Counted from the first letter of the stretch, positions 7,426 through 16,011 are shown. The stretch: 33,992 bases of DNA from JBPYFK01 sp051984675 (GCA_051984675.1 JBPYFK010000168.1:1-33992), one strand, 5' to 3'. Numbers and translations are program-made. The notes: generated by a model not told the origin, from the sequence alone.

Positions 7426-7965
7426 TCACTTACCCGTCTTTCCGACCTTGCGGCGGATGCTTTCACCCGCGTAGCGCACACCCTTGCCCTTGTACGGGTC
7501 GGGACGACGCAGCTTGCGGATCCGTGCGGCGACCTCGCCGACGAGCTGCTTGTCGATGCCCTTGACCGACAGCTTGGTCGGCCCGTCCACGGCGAACTCG
7601 ATGCCCTGCGGCGGCTCGACGACGACCGGGTGGCTGTAGCCGAGCGCGAACTCCAGGTTGGCGCCCTTGAGCTGCACGCGGTAACCGACGCCGTGAATCT
7701 CCAGGTCCTTCTGGTAACCCTGGCTGACCCCCAGCACCATGTTGTTCACCAGCGTGCGCGACAGGCCGTGCAGGGACCGGCTCACGCGCTCGTCGTTCGG
7801 GCGCTTCACCAGCACCGCACCGTCCTCGTCCTTCTCGACGACGATCGGCTCGGCGATCTGCTGCTCAAGCGTGCCCTTCGGCCCCTTGACCCGCACGGTC
7901 TGGCCGTCGATCGCGACCTCGACGCCGGAGGGAACGGTGATCGGCAGTTTTCCGATGCGCGACAT
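7426..7965 (-). CDS. rplF: 50S ribosomal protein L6
   Basis: A 179-residue L6, made of two repeated alpha/beta domains, that binds 23S rRNA near the factor-binding site. It starts MSRIGKLPITVPSGVEV and contains the signature PDPYKGKGVRYAGE near its C-terminus. ATG 7965 follows a very strong GAGAGGAGG ribosome-binding site by about 6 nt. It lies 15 nt downstream of rpsH and is followed almost at once by rplR. Confidence 0.97.
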   Translation of the reverse strand: MSRIGKLPITVPSGVEVAIDGQTVRVKGPKGTLEQQIAEPIVVEKDEDGAVLVKRPNDERVSRSLHGLSRTLVNNMVLGVSQGYQKDLEIHGVGYRVQLKGANLEFALGYSHPVVVEPPQGIEFAVDGPTKLSVKGIDKQLVGEVAARIRKLRRPDPYKGKGVRYAGESIRRKVGKTGK

Positions 7966-7980
7966 AACCGTCCTCCTCTC

Positions 7981-8379
7981 TTACCAGACGTAGGCGAGGA
8001 CTTCCCCGCCTACGCCCTTCTGGAACGCTTGCCGGTCGGTCATCAGACCGTGGGACGTCGAAATGACCGCGACGCCCAGCCCACCGAGCACCTTCGGCAG
8101 GTTCGTGGACTTCGCGTAGACGCGCAGACCCGGCTTGGACACCCGGCGCACACCCGCGATGCTGCGCTCGCGGTTCGGCCCGTACTTCAGCTCGATGACA
8201 AGGGCCTTGCCCTTCTCGGCCGGCTCCTCGCGGGAGCCGGCGATGTAGCCCTCCCGCTTGAGGATCTCGGCGAGGTTCGCCTTCAACTTCGAGTGCGGCA
8301 TCACGACCTCGTCGTGGTATGCCGCGTTGCCGTTGCGCAGACGCGTCAACATGTCTGCGATCGGATCGGTCATCGTCAT
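7981..8379 (-). CDS. rpsH: 30S ribosomal protein S8
   Basis: A 132-residue S8, a primary 16S rRNA-binding protein of the 30S platform and, in E. coli, the translational repressor of the spc operon. The N-terminal DPIADMLTRLRNG and the C-terminal TSHGLMTDRQA and GGEVLAYVW motifs are diagnostic. Two ATGs (8379 and 8373) are in frame; either gives a normal protein. A 132-nt gap separates it from rpsN. No obvious mimic of the S8 rRNA site was identified by eye. Confidence 0.97.
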   Translation of the reverse strand: MTMTDPIADMLTRLRNGNAAYHDEVVMPHSKLKANLAEILKREGYIAGSREEPAEKGKALVIELKYGPNRERSIAGVRRVSKPGLRVYAKSTNLPKVLGGLGVAVISTSHGLMTDRQAFQKGVGGEVLAYVW

Positions 8380-8511
8380 GGTGACCTGTTCAACCTTTCT
8401 CGTCCGGTTCCCTGGGGGCCTGGACTGGATGGGAACAACCGTCTGGGCCCTGGCCTGGACGAAGTAGGGGTCATGACCCTGGCGAGTGGCTGGCCGGACG
8501 ACCGGCCCGGC

Positions 8512-8697
8512 TCACCAGGAAGACTTGCTCACGCCCGGAAGCTCGCCCGCGTGCGCCATCTCGCGGAAGCAGATGCGGCACAGGCCGAACTTGCGGAACA
8601 CCGCCCGGGGCCTGCCACACCGCTGGCAGCGCGTGTAGCCCCGGACCTTGAACTTCGGCTTGCTCGCCGCCTTCTGAACCAGCGCCTTCTTGGCCAT
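8512..8697 (-). CDS. rpsN: 30S ribosomal protein S14, zinc-binding (type Z)
   Basis: A 61-residue S14 of the short type, located in the 30S head and needed for S3/S10 assembly. The zinc ribbon is complete, with C24-x-x-C27 and C40-x-x-C43. The C-terminal FREMAHAGELPGVSKSSW is typical. ATG 8697 lies 2 nt after the rplE stop. Actinobacteria often carry a second zinc-free S14 elsewhere that is induced by zinc starvation; this is the zinc-dependent housekeeping copy. Confidence 0.97.
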   Translation of the reverse strand: MAKKALVQKAASKPKFKVRGYTRCQRCGRPRAVFRKFGLCRICFREMAHAGELPGVSKSSW

Positions 8698-8699
8698 CG

Positions 8700-9263
8700 T
8701 CAGCTCTCCTTGAACGGGAAGCCCAGGCGCCGCAGCAGTGCCCGACCTTCCTCATCGGTGTTGGCCGTGGTGACGACTGTGATGTCCATGCCACGCGGCC
8801 GGTCGATGCTGTCCGGGTCGATCTCGTGGAACATCGACTGGTCGGCGAGACCGAACGTGTAGTTGCCGTTGCCGTCGAACTGCTTCGGCGACAGGCCCCG
8901 GAAGTCCCGGATGCGCGGCAGCGAGATCGTCACCAGCCGGTCCAGGAACTCCCACATGCGGTTGCCGCGCAGCGTCACGCGGGCACCGATCGCCATGCCC
9001 TCGCGCAGCTTGAACTGCGCGATGGACTTGCGCGCCCGACGGACCTCGGGGCGCTGACCGGTGATCGTGGCCAGGTCGCGCACCGCGCCCTCGATCAGTT
9101 TGCTGTCCCGCGCGGCATCGCCAACACCCATGTTGACCACGACCTTGACCACCCGAGGCACCTGCATCGGGTTGGCGTACGAGAACTCCTCGTTCAGCCC
9201 CTGGACAATCTCGTCGCGGTAACGGGTCTTCAGCCGGGGGACGATCTTCTCAACCGTAGTCAT
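8700..9263 (-). CDS. rplE: 50S ribosomal protein L5
   Basis: A 187-residue L5, a 5S rRNA-binding protein of the central protuberance that contacts P-site tRNA and S13. The conserved VVVNMGVGDAARDSK, ITGQRPEVRRARKSIAQFKLR and LPRIRDFRGLSPKQFDGNGN regions (each visible in order) are normal. The ATG at 9263 overlaps the rplX stop codon (TGATG), indicating coupling. Length is as expected for actinobacteria. Confidence 0.97.
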   Translation of the reverse strand: MTTVEKIVPRLKTRYRDEIVQGLNEEFSYANPMQVPRVVKVVVNMGVGDAARDSKLIEGAVRDLATITGQRPEVRRARKSIAQFKLREGMAIGARVTLRGNRMWEFLDRLVTISLPRIRDFRGLSPKQFDGNGNYTFGLADQSMFHEIDPDSIDRPRGMDITVVTTANTDEEGRALLRRLGFPFKES

Positions 9264-9577
9264 CAGATGTCCTTACCGGTCCGGCGCGAAATCCGAACCT
9301 TCTTGCCCTCGTCGTTGAAGCGGTAGCCCACGCGAGCCGGCTTGCCGTCGGAGTCCACCACCATCACGTTGCTGACGTGGATCGGCGCCTCCTGCGTGAC
9401 AATGCCCCCGGACTGCGCGCCACGCTCGGTCCGCGACACCTTGGTGTGCTTCTTGATCCGGTTCACGCCCTCGACAAGCACCCGCTCCCGCTTCGGGAAA
9501 GCCTGGATGACCTTGCCCTTCGCGCCCTTGTCCTTGCCGGAAATGACGACGACCGTGTCGCCCTTCTTCACCTTCAT
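9263..9577 (-). CDS. rplX: 50S ribosomal protein L24
   Basis: A 104-residue L24, one of the two assembly-initiator proteins of the 50S, near the exit tunnel. The KOW motif occupies about residues 4-35 (KKGDTVVVISGKDKGAKGKV). ATG 9577 is preferred because GGAGG lies 7 nt upstream; a GTG immediately before (9580) is too close. The start overlaps the rplN stop codon and the stop overlaps the rplE start, so three genes are coupled without gaps. Confidence 0.96.
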   Translation of the reverse strand: MKVKKGDTVVVISGKDKGAKGKVIQAFPKRERVLVEGVNRIKKHTKVSRTERGAQSGGIVTQEAPIHVSNVMVVDSDGKPARVGYRFNDEGKKVRISRRTGKDI

Positions 9578-9945
9578 CACAGCACCTCCGGCGCGAGCGA
9601 GATGATCTTCATGAACTTCTTCTCACGCAGCTCGCGGCCGACCGGGCCGAAGATACGGGTGCCCCGGGGCTCGCCGCCCGGCTTGACCAACACCGCGGCG
9701 TTCTCGTCGAACCGGATGTAGGACCCGTCCGCCCGGCGCTTCTCCTTGTGCTGCCGGACGATGACGGCCTTGACCACGTCGCCCTTCTTCACGCTCGCGC
9801 CGGGGATGGCGTCCTTGACGGTCGCCACGATGATGTCCCCGATACCGGCGTAGCGCCGACCAGAACCACCCAGTACCCGGATGGTGAGGAGCTCCTTGGC
9901 TCCCGTGTTGTCGGCGACACGCAGTCGCGACTCCTGCTGGATCAC
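9577..9945 (-). CDS. rplN: 50S ribosomal protein L14
   Basis: A 122-residue L14, on the 50S interface near L3 and L19 and the RsfS silencing-factor site. The start is GTG 9945 (VIQQESRLRVADNTGAKELL), fixed by the invariant family N-terminus and by AGGAG about 5 nt upstream. It is the first gene of the spc-type unit; 167 nt upstream to rpsQ contain a hairpin and short tandem repeats, which supports a transcription or processing boundary here. Confidence 0.96.
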   Translation of the reverse strand: MIQQESRLRVADNTGAKELLTIRVLGGSGRRYAGIGDIIVATVKDAIPGASVKKGDVVKAVIVRQHKEKRRADGSYIRFDENAAVLVKPGGEPRGTRIFGPVGRELREKKFMKIISLAPEVL

Positions 9946-10009
9946 GTCAACTCCTGACCCTTGCTGGCACGCCAGATTTCCGACCTGACGTGCGCGGTCA
10001 CCTGGTGGG

Positions 10010-10045
10010 CGCGACGGCCGGCTCGCAAACAACCGGCCGATCGCG
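10010..10045 (-). promoter_or_regulatory. Hairpin between rpsQ and rplN
   Basis: Arms 10010-10021 and 10033-10045 pair over 12 bp with a single bulged base and an 11-nt loop. It lies between the S10-type unit ending at rpsQ and the spc-type unit starting at rplN. It could be a terminator of the S10 operon (no T-run follows) or an RNA-processing/autoregulatory element. No consensus promoter was found between it and rplN. Confidence 0.5.
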
Positions 10046-10070
10046 ACCTCTGTCCTGATATGGCTTTGGC

Positions 10071-10122
10071 TTACCCGGCCTGTCCTACCTGGCCTGTCTT
10101 ACCCGGCCAGACTTACTTGGCC
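10071..10122. repeat. 14-bp tandem repeat at the rpsQ 3' end
   Basis: Three full units (10071-10084, 10085-10098, 10099-10112) and a partial one (10113-10122) follow the pattern [TC]TAC[CT][CT]GGCC[TA]G[TA]C-like. The last, partial unit includes the genuine rpsQ stop codon and its last two codons, so the 3' end of rpsQ appears to have been copied downstream several times. Each unit carries a TAA or TAG on the minus strand, in changing frames. Confidence 0.7.
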
Positions 10123-10397
10123 TTCTCGACGACCTCGACGAGCCGCCAGCGCTTGGTGGCCGACAGCGGGCGGGTCTCCATCAGCAGAACCCGGTCGCCG
10201 ATCCCGGCGGTGTTGGCCTCGTCGTGCGCCTTGACCTTCTTGGTCTTGCGCATGACCTTGCCGTACAGGGCGTGCTTCTTGCGGTCTTCCAGGGAGACCA
10301 CGATCGTCTTGTCCATCTTGTCGGAGACGACCAAGCCCTCGCGGACCTTCCGGTAGTTCCGGGACACGCTCTGTTCCTGGGTGTTGCTCTCGCTCAT
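10113..10397 (-). CDS. rpsQ: 30S ribosomal protein S17
   Basis: A 94-residue S17, an OB-fold primary 16S rRNA binder in the 30S body. The core RKVREGLVVSDKMDKTIVVS and the GDRVLLMETRPLSATKRWRL motif are characteristic. ATG 10397 overlaps the rpmC stop by 4 nt (ATGA). It ends the S10-type unit; the stop codon sits within the first of a series of 14-bp tandem repeats. Confidence 0.97.
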   Translation of the reverse strand: MSESNTQEQSVSRNYRKVREGLVVSDKMDKTIVVSLEDRKKHALYGKVMRKTKKVKAHDEANTAGIGDRVLLMETRPLSATKRWRLVEVVEKAK

Positions 10398-10636
10398 GCC
10401 GCGCCCTCCTCGGCACCGTCAGGGGAAACCGACAGGCCCAGCTCGCGCTCGCGCATGATCGTGTAGATCCGGGCGATGTCCTTGCGGACCACGCGCAGCC
10501 GTCGGTTGTTTTCGAGCTGACCGGTGGCCATCTGGAACCGGAGGTTGAACAGCTCTTCCTTCGCTTCCTTCAGCCGCTGCACGAGTTCTTCGTTGGTGAG
10601 CTCACGGAGCTCGGTCGCGGTGACGCCCGCCGCCAT
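10394..10636 (-). CDS. rpmC: 50S ribosomal protein L29
   Basis: An 80-residue L29, a two-helix hairpin protein at the tunnel exit that helps dock trigger factor and the signal recognition particle. The helix pair is visible as ATELRELTNEELVQRLKEA and the NLRFQMATGQLENNRRLRVVR stretch, followed by RIYTIMRERE. ATG 10636 overlaps the rplP stop by one base, and its own stop overlaps rpsQ by 4 nt. The acidic C-terminal tail is common in actinobacteria. Confidence 0.97.
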   Translation of the reverse strand: MAAGVTATELRELTNEELVQRLKEAKEELFNLRFQMATGQLENNRRLRVVRKDIARIYTIMRERELGLSVSPDGAEEGAA

Positions 10637-11055
10637 CAGAACTCACCACCCTCGCGAGACACGATCTTGCACTTCATCGGCAGCTTGTGAATCGCACGCC
10701 GCAGCGCCTCGTGCGCGATCTTGTCGTTCGGGTAGGTCAACTCGAACACGATCCGGCCGGGCTTGACGTTGGCGACCCACATTTCCGGCGAACCCTTACC
10801 GGAACCCTGCCGGGTTTCCGCGGGCTTCTTGGTGATCGGGCGGTCCGGGAAGACGTTGATCCACACCTTGCCACCACGGCGGATGTGCCGGGTGATGGCG
10901 ATACGGGCCGACTCGATCTGCCGGTTGCTCAGGTAGGCGTGCTCGACCGCCTGAATGCCGTACTCACCGAAGCTGATCCGAGTGCCGCCCTTGGCGAACC
11001 CCTTCCGCTTCGGCGCGTGGCTCTTGCGCCACTTCACCTTCCGTGGGATGAGCAC
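10636..11055 (-). CDS. rplP: 50S ribosomal protein L16
   Basis: A 139-residue L16, which organises the A-site region of 23S rRNA and completes the active 50S. The N-terminal MLIPRKVKWRKSHAPKRKG and ITRHIRRGGKVWINVFPD core are diagnostic. The start is GTG 11055, with GGAGGG about 8 nt upstream, overlapping the end of rpsC in the non-coding 3 nt between them. Length is normal. It lies in the uninterrupted rpsC-rplP-rpmC-rpsQ run. Confidence 0.97.
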   Translation of the reverse strand: MLIPRKVKWRKSHAPKRKGFAKGGTRISFGEYGIQAVEHAYLSNRQIESARIAITRHIRRGGKVWINVFPDRPITKKPAETRQGSGKGSPEMWVANVKPGRIVFELTYPNDKIAHEALRRAIHKLPMKCKIVSREGGEF

Positions 11056-11058
11056 GTC

Positions 11059-11912
<854 letters not shown>

Positions 11913-11913
<1 letters not shown>

Positions 11914-12335
11914 TACCGGGCACTCCCCTTCTTGCTCTTGCGAGACTTGCCGGCCGTCTGCGGCGGACGCGACTCGACCTCCACCGTGATGTGGCTGGTC
12001 CGCTTCCGAATCCGGTACGCACGACCCTGCGCGCGCGGCCGGAACCGCTTCAGCGTCGGCCCCTCGTCCACGTAGGCCCGGTGCACCCACAGGGTCTCCG
12101 GGTCGAGGGAGAGGTTGTTCTCCGCGTTGGCCATCGCACTGGCGAGCACCTTCGACACCGGACCGCTGGCGGCCTGCGGCGCGAACCGGAGCACGGCCAG
12201 GGCTTCGCTTGCGCTGCGGCCCTTGATGAGTTCGACCACGCGGCGCGCCTTCATCGGCGCCACGCGAACGAACCGGGCCCGCGCCACTGCCCGCGAGTTC
12301 TCCTCCGCGGCAGTCCCGTCGTTACGGGCGTTCAT
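11913..12335 (-). CDS. rplV: 50S ribosomal protein L22
   Basis: A 140-residue L22, whose extended loop lines the exit tunnel and forms the macrolide-sensitive constriction with L4. The loop segment LKRFRPRAQGRAYRIRKRTS is intact, so there is no visible macrolide-resistance deletion. I choose ATG 12335 (MNARNDGTAAEEN) because AAGGGG lies about 8 nt upstream; a GTG at 12353 would add six residues. The C-terminus is a basic actinobacterial tail. It is 46 nt downstream of rpsS. Confidence 0.95.
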
Positions 12336-12381
12336 CGCTGCTACCCCTTGCACTTACTCGTTCGTGTCCAGGTTGCTCCGC

Positions 12382-12663
12382 TCAGCGGCGGCGCGACTTC
12401 CGGTCCTCTTTGACGTGGCCCTTGAAGGTCCGCGTCGGGGCGAACTCGCCGAGCTTGTGCCCGACCATGTTTTCGCTGACAAACACCGGAACGTGCTTGC
12501 GACCGTCGTGCACCGCGAACGTGTGCCCGACCATGTCCGGGATGATCGTCGACCGGCGAGACCAGGTCTTGATCACCGTCTTCTTGCCCGACTCGTTGAG
12601 AACGTCCACCTTCTTGAGCAGGTGGTCGTCCACGAACGGCCCTTTCTTCAGGCTGCGTGGCAT
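12382..12663 (-). CDS. rpsS: 30S ribosomal protein S19
   Basis: A 93-residue S19 of the 30S head, partner of S13 at the subunit interface. It begins MPRSLKKGPFVDDHLLKKV and has the signature VGHKLGEFAPTRTFKGH near the C-terminus. Length is normal for the family. It follows rplB by 18 nt, in the invariant rplB-rpsS-rplV order. The ATG at 12663 is unambiguous. Confidence 0.97.
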   Translation of the reverse strand: MPRSLKKGPFVDDHLLKKVDVLNESGKKTVIKTWSRRSTIIPDMVGHTFAVHDGRKHVPVFVSENMVGHKLGEFAPTRTFKGHVKEDRKSRRR

Positions 12664-12681
12664 CTGCTACTACCTCCCTGC

Positions 12682-13515
12682 TCAGCGCTTCTTGCCGGTA
12701 CGGCGCCGGCGGACGATGAGTCGGTCACTGTCCTTGCGGCGGCGGGTCCGGCCCTCCGGCTTACCAGCCGGGTTGACCGGGTGACGGCCACCGGAGGTAC
12801 GGCCCTCACCACCACCGTGCGGGTGGTCGACCGGGTTCATGACGACACCGCGGACGGTCGGACGCTTGCCCTTCCACCGCATCCGGCCAGCCTTGCCCCA
12901 GTTGATGTTGCCGTGCTCGGAGTTGCCGACCTCGCCGACGGTCGCCCGGCACCGCGCGTCCACGTTGCGGATCTCGCCCGAAGGCATCCGCAACTGGGCG
13001 TACGGACCGTCCTTGGCGACCAGCTGCACCCGCGTACCGGCAGAGCGGGCGATCTTCGCGCCGCCGCCGGGGCGGAGCTCGATCGCGTGCACCACGGTGC
13101 CGGTCGGGATGTTGCGCAGCGGGAGGTTGTTGCCCGGTTTGATGTCCGCCTTCGGGCCGCTCTCCACCCGGTCGCCCTGCTTCACGTTGTTCGGGGCGAT
13201 GATGTAGCGCTTCTCGCCGTCGAAGTAGTGCAGCAGCGCGATCCGTGCACTGCGGTTCGGGTCGTACTCGATGTGCGCGACCTTGGCCGGCACGCCGTCC
13301 TTGTCGTTGCGGCGGAAGTCGATCAGGCGGTACGCCTGCTTGTGCCCGCCACCCTTGTGCCGCGTGGTGATCTTGCCGCGTGCGTTCCGACCGCCACGGC
13401 CGTGCTTCGGGCGCAGCAGCGACTTCTCCGGCGTCGACCGGGTGATCTCGGAGAAGTCGGACACGCTGGCGCCGCGACGGCCCGGCGTCGTCGGCTTGTA
13501 CTTGCGAATGCCCAT
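12682..13515 (-). CDS. rplB: 50S ribosomal protein L2
   Basis: A 277-residue L2, the highly conserved 23S rRNA domain IV protein required for subunit association and close to the peptidyl-transferase centre. The OB and SH3-like domains and the diagnostic C-terminal region GVVMNPVDHPHGGGEGRTSGG (with the conserved histidine corresponding to E. coli H229) are present. It starts MGIRKYKPTTPGRRGASVSD. The ATG at 13515 is 31 nt after rplW. Confidence 0.97.
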   Translation of the reverse strand: MGIRKYKPTTPGRRGASVSDFSEITRSTPEKSLLRPKHGRGGRNARGKITTRHKGGGHKQAYRLIDFRRNDKDGVPAKVAHIEYDPNRSARIALLHYFDGEKRYIIAPNNVKQGDRVESGPKADIKPGNNLPLRNIPTGTVVHAIELRPGGGAKIARSAGTRVQLVAKDGPYAQLRMPSGEIRNVDARCRATVGEVGNSEHGNINWGKAGRMRWKGKRPTVRGVVMNPVDHPHGGGEGRTSGGRHPVNPAGKPEGRTRRRKDSDRLIVRRRRTGKKR

Positions 13516-13546
13516 CTCTACGCAGTCCTCGTCTTGGTTCGGCCGG

Positions 13547-13846
13547 TCAGGCTGCCGGGCCGCCGAAGATCTCGATCGGCTTGCTCTCAGGCGACAGCGT
13601 CACGATCGCGCGCTTGGTGTCCTTGCGCTTGCCGTACCCGTAGCGGGTGCGCTTGCGCTTGCCCTTGCGGTTGATGGTGTTGACGCTGTGGACCTTGACG
13701 TCGAAGATCTTCTCGATGGCGATCTTGATCTCGGTCTTGTTCGAGCCCGCGCGCACCTCGAAGGTGTACTGGCTCTCCTCCAGCAACCCGTAGCTCTTTT
13801 CCGAGATGACCGGCTTGATGATGACGTCCCGTGGATCGGGGATCAC
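13547..13846 (-). CDS. rplW: 50S ribosomal protein L23
   Basis: A 99-residue L23 at the tunnel exit, the main docking site for trigger factor and SRP. Conserved features are DVIIKPVISEKSYGL at the N-terminus and the extended loop VNTINRKGKRKRTRYGYGKR. The GTG start at 13846 is supported by GAGGAGG about 8 nt upstream and overlaps the rplD stop by 4 nt (GTGA), showing tight coupling with rplD. Confidence 0.96.
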   Translation of the reverse strand: MIPDPRDVIIKPVISEKSYGLLEESQYTFEVRAGSNKTEIKIAIEKIFDVKVHSVNTINRKGKRKRTRYGYGKRKDTKRAIVTLSPESKPIEIFGGPAA

Positions 13847-14526
13847 TGGTCTGCCTCCTCACCCTGACCGGCCGCCCCGGCCTTCACCGGCTTGCCCTTG
13901 ACGGGGCCGGCGACGAAGCGGTCGAACGCTTCCTTGGTGAACACCACGTCGTCGTTGACCAGCACGTCGTACGTGTTCAGCTGGTCGGGCGCGATGATGT
14001 GCACGTTCGGGAGGTTGCGCAGGCTCAGCCACGCGACCTCGTCAGTGCGCTCCAGCACCACCAGGACGTTGCGCGCGTTGGTGATCTGCCCCAACGCCTG
14101 CCGCGCCTGCTTGGTGGACGGCTTCTCCGCGGTGATGATGCTGCTGACCACGTGCAGCTGGCCGCAGCGGGCACGGTCGGACAGCGCCGAACGCAGCGCG
14201 GCAGCCTTCATCTTCTTCGGCGTGCGCTGCGAGTAGTCCCGCGGCTTGGGGCCGTGCACGGTTCCACCGCCGGCGAACTGCGGGGCGCGGATCGAGCCCT
14301 GCCGGGCGTTGCCGGTGCCCTTCTGCCGGTACGGCTTCTTGCCGCCACCGGCGACCTCGCCCCGGGTCTTGGTGGAGTGCGTGCCCTGGCGTGCCGCCGC
14401 CAGCTGCGCCGTCACCACCTGGTGCATGAGCGGGATGTTGGCCGGCACGTCGAAGATCTCGGCCGGCAGGTCGACGCTGCCGTCGGTCCCGCCCTGCGGG
14501 GTACGGACCTCGAGGTTCTGGCTCAT
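13843..14526 (-). CDS. rplD: 50S ribosomal protein L4
   Basis: A 227-residue L4, an early 50S assembly protein with a tunnel-lining loop; in some bacteria it also represses the S10 operon. The loop (KKPYRQKGTGNARQGSIRAP, about residues 63-82) is intact, so there is no visible macrolide-resistance change. The ATG at 14526 overlaps the rplC stop by one base. The C-terminal 15 residues are a variable actinobacterial tail. A structured leader upstream of rpsJ would be a candidate site for L4 control. Confidence 0.96.
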   Translation of the reverse strand: MSQNLEVRTPQGGTDGSVDLPAEIFDVPANIPLMHQVVTAQLAAARQGTHSTKTRGEVAGGGKKPYRQKGTGNARQGSIRAPQFAGGGTVHGPKPRDYSQRTPKKMKAAALRSALSDRARCGQLHVVSSIITAEKPSTKQARQALGQITNARNVLVVLERTDEVAWLSLRNLPNVHIIAPDQLNTYDVLVNDDVVFTKEAFDRFVAGPVKGKPVKAGAAGQGEEADQ

Positions 14527-15176
14527 CACGCACCACCCTTCGCTGCGGACTTGACCAGCACCAGGCTGCCCTTCGGGCCGGGAACAGCGCCCTTGATCAG
14601 CAGCAGGCCGGAGTCGCCCTCGACCTTCTGCACCCTCAGGTTCTGCGTGGTGACCCGGTTGCGGCCCATCCGCCCGGACATCCGCATGCCCTTGAACACG
14701 CGGCCCGGGGTGGCGCAACCACCGATCGAACCCGGCTTGCGGTGCACGGCCTGGGTACCGTGGCTCATTGGCTGCCGGTGGAACCCGTGGCGCTTGATGG
14801 TGCCGGCGAAGCCCTTGCCCTTGCTGGTTCCGACGACGTCGACGATCGCGCCGGCTTCGAACAGCTCGGCGGTGATCTCCTGGCCGACCTCATACGCTCC
14901 GGCGTCGGTGGTGCGCAGCTCGACCAGGTGCCGGCGCGGGGTGACCCCGGCCGACGTGAACTGGCCGGCGCGCGGCTTGGTGACCTTGCGCGGGTCGACG
15001 GCGCCGAAGGCCAACTGCACGGCCGAGTAGCCGTCCTTCTCCGGGGTGCGAATCTGGGTGACCACGTTCGGCCCGGCCTGCACGACCGTCACCGGGATGA
15101 CCCGGTTCTTGTCGTCAAAGACCTGGGTCATACCGAGCTTGGTGCCCAGAATCCCCTTGATCTGCCTGTCAGACAT
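14526..15176 (-). CDS. rplC: 50S ribosomal protein L3
   Basis: A 216-residue L3, which initiates 50S assembly and reaches the peptidyl-transferase centre. The N-terminal MSDRQIKGILGTKLGMTQVF and the central HGFHRQPMSHGTQAVHRKPG and GRVFKGMRMSGRMG motifs are diagnostic. ATG 15176 lies 37 nt after rpsJ. Start and length match actinobacterial L3. Confidence 0.97.
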   Translation of the reverse strand: MSDRQIKGILGTKLGMTQVFDDKNRVIPVTVVQAGPNVVTQIRTPEKDGYSAVQLAFGAVDPRKVTKPRAGQFTSAGVTPRRHLVELRTTDAGAYEVGQEITAELFEAGAIVDVVGTSKGKGFAGTIKRHGFHRQPMSHGTQAVHRKPGSIGGCATPGRVFKGMRMSGRMGRNRVTTQNLRVQKVEGDSGLLLIKGAVPGPKGSLVLVKSAAKGGA

Positions 15177-15213
15177 GACTTCTCGTTCTTTCCGCCGCTT
15201 CTGGGCCAGGCCC

Positions 15214-15519
15214 TTACTGGATGTTCACGTCGACGCTGGCTGGCAGGTCGATGCGCATGAGAGCGTCCACCGTCTTCGGCGTCGGTTCGAGAATGTCGAT
15301 CAGACGCTTGTGCGTACGCATCTCGAAGTGCTCCCGCGAGTCCTTGTACTTGTGCGGGGAGCGAATGACGCAGTAGACGTTCTTCTCCGTGGGCAGCGGC
15401 ACCGGCCCCACGACCCGAGCGCCCGTGCGCGTCACGGTCTCGACGATCTTGCGCGCGGACGCGTCGATCGCCTCGTGGTCGTAGGCCTTGAGCCGGATGC
15501 GGATCTTCTGTCCCGCCAT
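15214..15519 (-). CDS. rpsJ: 30S ribosomal protein S10
   Basis: A 101-residue S10 of the 30S head, also the NusE partner of NusB in transcription antitermination. It begins MAGQKIRIRLKAYDHEAIDA and contains the conserved EHFEMRTHKRLIDI segment. The frame is open for 13 codons upstream, but ATG 15519 is the family start. It is the first gene of the S10 operon, preceded by a 498-bp region with a structured leader and the tuf terminator. Confidence 0.97.
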   Translation of the reverse strand: MAGQKIRIRLKAYDHEAIDASARKIVETVTRTGARVVGPVPLPTEKNVYCVIRSPHKYKDSREHFEMRTHKRLIDILEPTPKTVDALMRIDLPASVDVNIQ

Positions 15520-15571
15520 GGTGGCTTGCCGTTCCTCTGGTCTCGTGCCGCCGGTCACATACCCGGCACCT

Positions 15572-15600
15572 GCCCGGCGGAGCGATTCCTCCGCCCGGGC
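15572..15600 (-). promoter_or_regulatory. Leader hairpin upstream of rpsJ, flanked by direct repeats
   Basis: Arms 15572-15582 and 15589-15600 pair over 11 bp with one bulge and a 6-nt loop, about 53-80 nt before the rpsJ start codon. An 11-bp direct repeat (CACATACCCGG on the plus strand) occurs at 15556-15566 and 15600-15610, one copy on each side. The layout suggests a regulatory leader of the S10 operon, possibly for autoregulation by a ribosomal protein; this is inference from position and structure. Confidence 0.5.
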
Positions 15601-15970
15601 ACATACCCGGGAAATGACCAGCGCTGTGCGGGTGTCCTAGCGTTGGTGCCCAACTGGACCTGCCGTATGGGCTCCCCGTGCGCGAACGCAGCGGGAGAAC
15701 ACGCCCGCGGTCCGCCCCTGTTCAGGTGTGCTGGTGCCCGGTCCACGCGGTCGGGCGTGTCGGCCCCCGCGGCACAAACCGGTCCCGCCGAACTTCGCCG
15801 GTGGGATGGACCTGCTGGTCCGTACACCTTGCGTCAGCGCCCGATGGCGCCAACCTCTCGCGGCAAGGCGGCCGGTCTCGCAGTTTCGAAGAATCCGGCC
15901 GCCCAGACGAGCAACCCATACATGATGCCACACGTCATGTGGCCATCCACATCGGGTCCAGCTTTCCTGC

Positions 15971-16011
15971 GGTGGTCCGGTCCGGTCCACAGTGGATCAG
16001 ACCGGACCACC
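15971..16011 (-). terminator. Terminator after tuf (end of str operon)
   Basis: Perfect 12-bp arms at 15971-15982 and 16000-16011 (GGTGGTCCGGTC and its complement) enclose a 17-nt loop that itself contains a small dyad. The structure starts 6 nt after the tuf stop on the minus strand. There is no T-run after it, as is frequent for actinobacterial terminators. Confidence 0.7.

Noticed and set aside
15661..15720. rpsJ promoter
   Set aside because: No TANNNT -10 box with a reasonable -35 was found in the gap by eye; a promoter probably exists but cannot be placed.
15555..15990. Small minus- and plus-strand frames in the tuf-rpsJ gap
   Set aside because: They have low-complexity composition, no ribosome-binding sites and overlap the terminator and leader structures.
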